Assembly (NCBI GenBank): GCA_018716305.1
Contig: DVKB01000030.1
Location: 62,001-126,000, forward strand
DNA from: Candidatus Scatomonas merdigallinarum
GTDB taxonomy: Bacteria; Bacillota; Clostridia; Lachnospirales; Lachnospiraceae
Length of the DNA stretch: 64,000 nt
Direction: 5' to 3'
Numbering within the stretch: position 1 is the first letter of the stretch; each line of letters starts with the position of its first letter. Under the pieces are notes generated by a model. That model was not told the DNA's origin. It was given only the letters and a program-made list of their open reading frames with translations, and searched no databases. The position numbers and the translations under genes are program-made. This document shows, one piece after another, positions 59,956 through 64,000 of the stretch.

Positions 59956-62900
59956 TGCCAAAGAATCCAGACATTAAGAAGGTACTTGTGATCGGCTCCG
60001 GCCCCATTGTCATCGGACAGGCGGCGGAATTTGACTACGCGGGAACCCAGGCCTGCCGTTCCCTGAAGGAAGAGGGCCTGGAGGTGGTGCTGCTGAACTC
60101 CAACCCGGCCACCATCATGACGGATAAAGATATCGCGGACCGGGTCTACATTGAGCCTCTGACCGTGGAGGTGGTGGAGCAGCTGATCCTGAAAGAAAAA
60201 CCGGACAGCGTGCTGCCCACCCTGGGAGGCCAGGCGGGCCTGAATCTGGCCATGGAGCTGGAGGAGAGAGGCTTCCTGAAGGAAAACAACGTCCGTCTCA
60301 TCGGAACCACTTCCTCCACCATCCGCAAAGCGGAGGACCGGCAGGAATTTAAAGATACTATGGAAAAGATCGGGGAGCCGGTGGCGGCTTCTCTGGTGGT
60401 GACCAATGTGGAGGACGGCATCGCCTTTACCAATACCATCGGCTATCCCGTGGTGCTGCGGCCGGCCTACACTCTGGGAGGCAGCGGCGGCGGCATCGCC
60501 CACAATGAGGAAGAGCTGGTGGAGATTCTCTCCAACGGCCTCCGTCTCTCCCGGGTGGGAGAGGTGCTGGTGGAGCGCTGCATCGCCGGCTGGAAAGAGA
60601 TCGAGTACGAGGTCATGCGGGATAGCGCCGGCAACTGCATTACGGTCTGCAACATGGAGAACATCGACCCTGTAGGCGTCCACACCGGAGATTCTATCGT
60701 GGTGGCTCCCTCCCAGACCCTGGGAGACAAAGAGTACCAGATGCTCCGTACCTCCGCCCTGAACATTATCAGCGAGCTGGGCATCACCGGCGGCTGCAAT
60801 GTGCAGTACGCCCTGAACCCCGACAGCTTTGAATACTGCGTCATCGAGGTAAATCCCCGGGTCAGCCGTTCTTCGGCCCTGGCCTCCAAGGCCACCGGCT
60901 ACCCCATCGCCAAGGTGGCGGCCAAGATCGCCCTGGGCTACACCCTGGACGAGATTCCCAACGCCATTACCAAAAAGACTTATGCCAGCTTTGAGCCCAT
61001 GCTGGACTACTGCGTGGTGAAGATCCCAAGGCTGCCCTTCGATAAGTTCATCAGCGCCAAGCGGACCCTGACCACTCAGATGAAAGCCACCGGGGAGGTC
61101 ATGAGTATCTGCAATAACTTTGAGGGAGCCCTTATGAAGGCCATCCGCTCCCTGGAGCAGCATGTGGATTCCCTGATGTCCTACGACTTCACCGGCCTTT
61201 CGGAGGAAGAACTCCTGGAGCAGCTGGAGATCGTGGACGATATGCGGATCTGGAGGATCGCCGAGGCAGTGCGCCGGGGCGTTCCCTATGAGAAGATCCA
61301 TGACCTGACCAAAATCGACTGCTGGTTCATTGACAAGATCGCTATTCTGGTGGAGATGGAGCAGTCCCTGCGGACAAAGGAACTGACGGAGGAGCTGCTG
61401 CGGGAAGCCAAGAGAATGGAGTTCCCGGACTATATCATCGCCCGGCTTTCCGGAAAGACCCAGGAGGAGGTCAAAGCCCTGCGGAAGCAGTACAACATTG
61501 TGGCCGCCTACAAGATGGTGGACACCTGCGCCGCGGAGTTCGCCGCCACCACTCCCTACTATTACTCGGTGTACGGCGGGGAAAACGAGGCGGTGCCGGA
61601 AAACACCGGTAAGAAAAAAGTCCTGGTGCTGGGCTCCGGCCCCATCCGCATCGGCCAGGGCATTGAGTTTGACTTCTGCTCCGTGCACTGTACCTGGGCC
61701 TTTGCAAAAGAAGGCTACGAGACCATTATCATCAACAACAACCCGGAGACCGTCAGCACGGACTTCGATATTGCCGACAAGCTGTACTTTGAGCCTCTGA
61801 CTCCCGAGGATGTGGAGAATGTGGTAAACAACGAGCATCCCGACGGGGCCGTGGTGCAGTTCGGGGGACAGACCGCCATCAAGCTGACGGAGGCCCTGAT
61901 CAAAATGGGCGTGAAGATCCTGGGCACCTCCGCGGAGGATGTGGACGCCGCCGAGGACCGGGAGCTCTTTGACCAGATTCTGCAGAAGTGCGAGATCCCC
62001 AGAGCCGCCGGCCACACGGTGTTTACCGCCGAGGAAGCCAAGGCGGCGGCCAACCAGCTGGGCTATCCGGTGCTGGTGCGCCCCTCCTACGTGCTGGGAG
62101 GCCAGGGCATGCAGATCGCCATCAACGATGAGGATATCGAGAAATACATCGGCGTCATCAACCGCTACACCCAGGAACATCCCATTCTGGTGGACAAATA
62201 CCTGGAGGGCAAGGAGATCGAGGTGGACGCCGTCTGCGACGGGGAGGACATTCTGATCCCCGGCATTATGGAGCATATTGAGCGGGCCGGCATCCATTCC
62301 GGGGACAGCATCTCCGTGTATCCGGCCCAGAGCATCAGCCAGAAGGCCAAGGAAACCATTGAGGAGTACACCAGAAGGCTGGCCCGGTCTCTGCACGTAC
62401 TGGGCATGATCAACATTCAGTTCATCGTGTACCGGGAACAGGTGTATGTGATCGAAGTAAATCCCCGGTCTTCCAGGACCGTGCCCTACATCAGCAAGGT
62501 AACGGGCATCCCCATTGTGCCCCTGGCCACCCGGGTGATCCTGGGCCACAAGATCCGGGAAATGGGATACACCCCGGGACTGCAGCCGGAGGCGGATTAC
62601 ATCGCCATCAAGATGCCGGTGTTCTCCTTTGAAAAGATCCGGGGAGCGGATATCAGCCTGGGACCGGAGATGAAGTCCACAGGAGAGTGCCTGGGTATTG
62701 CCAGGACCTTTAACGAGGCTCTCTACAAGGCCTTCCTGGGAGCAGGCATTAACCTGCCTAAATATAAAAACATGATTATCACTGTCCGGGACAGCGAGCA
62801 GCAGGAGATGCTGCCGGTGGCCAGGCGGTTTGAACAGCTGGGCTATAAGATCTACGCCACCCGGGGCACTGCCCGGATGCTGCAGGAAAACGGAGTCCAC

Positions 62901-63164
62901 GCCATCCGCACCAATAAGATCGAGCAGGACAGCCCCAACCTTATGGATCTGATCCTGGGGCACAAGATCGATCTGGTCATCGACATTCCGGAGCAGGGGG
63001 TGGAGCACGCCAAAGACGGATTCATCATCCGCCGGAACGCCATCGAGACAGGGGTCAATGTGCTGACTGCCGTGGACACGGCGGAGGCTCTGGTAACCTC
63101 TCTGGAAAATACAGATATCAAAAAACTGGAACTGGTGGATATCGCCACCATCGCCGGAAGGTAA
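59955..63164 (+). CDS. carB: Carbamoyl-phosphate synthase large subunit
   Basis: A 1069-residue enzyme making carbamoyl phosphate from bicarbonate, ammonia and two ATP. Two homologous halves are each a pre-ATP-grasp plus ATP-grasp domain: the first opens KVLVIGSGPIVIGQAAEFDYAG, the second KVLVLGSGPIRIGQGIEFDFCS (about residue 555). ATP-grasp signatures RPAYTLGGSGGG and RPSYVLGGQGM are intact, and the C-terminal MGS-like allosteric domain covers about 930-1069. Length is normal. It starts within the carA stop. A hairpin terminator follows. Confidence 0.97.
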   Translation: MPKNPDIKKVLVIGSGPIVIGQAAEFDYAGTQACRSLKEEGLEVVLLNSNPATIMTDKDIADRVYIEPLTVEVVEQLILKEKPDSVLPTLGGQAGLNLAMELEERGFLKENNVRLIGTTSSTIRKAEDRQEFKDTMEKIGEPVAASLVVTNVEDGIAFTNTIGYPVVLRPAYTLGGSGGGIAHNEEELVEILSNGLRLSRVGEVLVERCIAGWKEIEYEVMRDSAGNCITVCNMENIDPVGVHTGDSIVVAPSQTLGDKEYQMLRTSALNIISELGITGGCNVQYALNPDSFEYCVIEVNPRVSRSSALASKATGYPIAKVAAKIALGYTLDEIPNAITKKTYASFEPMLDYCVVKIPRLPFDKFISAKRTLTTQMKATGEVMSICNNFEGALMKAIRSLEQHVDSLMSYDFTGLSEEELLEQLEIVDDMRIWRIAEAVRRGVPYEKIHDLTKIDCWFIDKIAILVEMEQSLRTKELTEELLREAKRMEFPDYIIARLSGKTQEEVKALRKQYNIVAAYKMVDTCAAEFAATTPYYYSVYGGENEAVPENTGKKKVLVLGSGPIRIGQGIEFDFCSVHCTWAFAKEGYETIIINNNPETVSTDFDIADKLYFEPLTPEDVENVVNNEHPDGAVVQFGGQTAIKLTEALIKMGVKILGTSAEDVDAAEDRELFDQILQKCEIPRAAGHTVFTAEEAKAAANQLGYPVLVRPSYVLGGQGMQIAINDEDIEKYIGVINRYTQEHPILVDKYLEGKEIEVDAVCDGEDILIPGIMEHIERAGIHSGDSISVYPAQSISQKAKETIEEYTRRLARSLHVLGMINIQFIVYREQVYVIEVNPRSSRTVPYISKVTGIPIVPLATRVILGHKIREMGYTPGLQPEADYIAIKMPVFSFEKIRGADISLGPEMKSTGECLGIARTFNEALYKAFLGAGINLPKYKNMIITVRDSEQQEMLPVARRFEQLGYKIYATRGTARMLQENGVHAIRTNKIEQDSPNLMDLILGHKIDLVIDIPEQGVEHAKDGFIIRRNAIETGVNVLTAVDTAEALVTSLENTDIKKLELVDIATIAGR

Positions 63165-63178
63165 TTCCTCCGGCGGAG

Positions 63179-63213
63179 CCGGGAGAAAAACAGGTGTTTC
63201 TCCCGGCAGTTTT
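63179..63213 (+). terminator. Terminator after carAB
   Basis: CCGGGAGAAA (63179-63188) and TTTCTCCCGG (63197-63206) with an 8-base loop, followed by CAGTTTTGG. A TATAAT just downstream (about 63217) may serve the next gene. Confidence 0.7.
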
Positions 63214-63251
63214 GGTATATAATGAGACAAGGACAAAACGGAGAAGAGAAA

Positions 63252-64000
63252 ATGGAATTAGTGGAATTCTTTAAGGTAGTGATCCTTGGCATTGTGGAGG
63301 GCATCACCGAATGGCTGCCCATCAGCAGCACCGGCCACCTGGTTCTGATGGATCAGGTGGTGAATCTGGCAGCCAGCGACAGTTTCAAAGAAATGTTTAA
63401 TGTAGTGATTCAGCTGGGAGCTATTCTGGCGGTGGTGGTCCTCTATTTTAAAAAGCTGTGGCCCTTCCACAGCCGGCGGCAGGAACCGGCAAAAACCTGG
63501 TTCGCCAACCCGGCCCAGTCCGGAGCGGCGGCAGGCTTCCAGAAATTTGCCGACCGCTATCTCTACATGGATAAGATCGTTATGTGGCTGAAGATCGCCG
63601 TGTCCTGCCTGCCTGCCATTGTCATCGGCCTTCCCCTGGACGATTGGGTGGAGGAGCATATGCACCGGCCGGCGCCCATTGCGGCGATGCTGATTCTCTA
63701 CGGCGTGCTGTTTATTGTCGTTGAAAATTACAATAAACGCAGGACTCCCAGAATCAGAAAGATCAGCCAGATCACCTGGAGGGACGCTCTGCTCATCGGT
63801 ATTTTTCAGGTGCTGGCTATTATACCCGGAACCTCCCGCTCCGGAGCAACGATTGTGGGCGGGATTCTCATCGGCATGTCCCGGACCCTGGCGGCGGAGT
63901 ATACTTTCTATCTGGCGGTGCCCACCATGCTGGGAGCCTCTGCCATGAAGCTGGTAAAGTTCGGCCTGCATTTTACGCAGACGGAAGCATTGACCCTGAT
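63252..64000 (+). CDS. uppP: Undecaprenyl-diphosphatase (3' truncated by window)
   Basis: The first 249 residues of a BacA/UppP membrane phosphatase that recycles undecaprenyl pyrophosphate for wall synthesis and gives bacitracin tolerance. The first active-site motif, EGITEWLPISSTGH, is at the N-terminus and the second, PGTSRSGATI, at about 194-203; several TM helices separate them. The start is ATG 63252, with only a weak AGAAGAG site. The frame is open to the end of the window, with about 30-40 residues missing by family length. Confidence 0.93.
   Translation, partial: MELVEFFKVVILGIVEGITEWLPISSTGHLVLMDQVVNLAASDSFKEMFNVVIQLGAILAVVVLYFKKLWPFHSRRQEPAKTWFANPAQSGAAAGFQKFADRYLYMDKIVMWLKIAVSCLPAIVIGLPLDDWVEEHMHRPAPIAAMLILYGVLFIVVENYNKRRTPRIRKISQITWRDALLIGIFQVLAIIPGTSRSGATIVGGILIGMSRTLAAEYTFYLAVPTMLGASAMKLVKFGLHFTQTEALTL

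Noticed and set aside
59841-63236. A very long open frame antisense to carB (and similar ones antisense to the GH127, infB and ftsH genes)
   Set aside because: These arise from GC-rich codon bias opposite strongly conserved genes; they lack family signatures and sensible start sites.

Overview
The window reads as chromosome of an anaerobic, GC-rich Clostridia, most likely an acetogen-like member of the Lachnospiraceae. The grounds are the Bacillota-type rimP-nusA-rnpM-ylxQ-infB-rbfA-nrnA-truB-ribF operon, strong Shine-Dalgarno sites with frequent TTG starts, an anaerobic Ni-Fe-S CO dehydrogenase, a diiron flavoprotein-rubredoxin fusion, and lysine and preQ1 riboswitches. Species cannot be fixed from this sequence. 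No rRNA, tRNA, CRISPR array or complete insertion sequence was seen.

Layout. 1-2.5 kb: the 3' end of topB, then a NifU-like Fe-S scaffold gene followed at once by a gene of the uncharacterised GGGtGRT family. 2.5-8.1 kb: a visibly AT-richer accessory island with a small membrane protein, a GlmU-like left-handed beta-helix protein, a methyltransferase that overlaps a nucleoside-deoxyribosyltransferase/TIR-like protein, and a broken BlaR1-type M56 sensor whose promoter still carries BlaI/MecI-like dyads. 8.2-18.3 kb: an oxygen/NO-detoxifying flavoprotein, an XRE regulator, a divergent sugar-isomerase/LacI pair with matched operators, a MATE exporter, a lysine-riboswitch-controlled ABC importer and a LysR regulator. 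18.5-25.6 kb: a stand-alone cooS, then on the minus strand a queuosine-salvage operon (nucleoside hydrolase, ECF S-component, radical SAM lyase) under a preQ1-I riboswitch, lrgAB and an M18 aminopeptidase.

25.6-36.4 kb: greA, ftsH, a glycogen branching enzyme, an MscS channel and a 1636-residue wall-anchored GH127 beta-L-arabinofuranosidase. 36.6-44.9 kb: the nusA-infB operon. 45-52.7 kb: a TrpR-like regulator, hisH-hisF, ung, a SpoVB/MurJ-type flippase, an LCP ligase, and an AraC regulator with a UroD-family methyltransferase-like protein. 52.9-58.5 kb: a two-component system in one run with a MacB/FtsX-type ABC transporter. 58.6-64 kb: a highly structured GC-rich leader, carAB and the 5' part of uppP.

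The best candidates for new biology are the 2.6-6.3 kb island, the Fe-S scaffold/GGGtGRT pair and the folded element before carAB. The best functional inference is the riboswitch-controlled queuosine-salvage operon.
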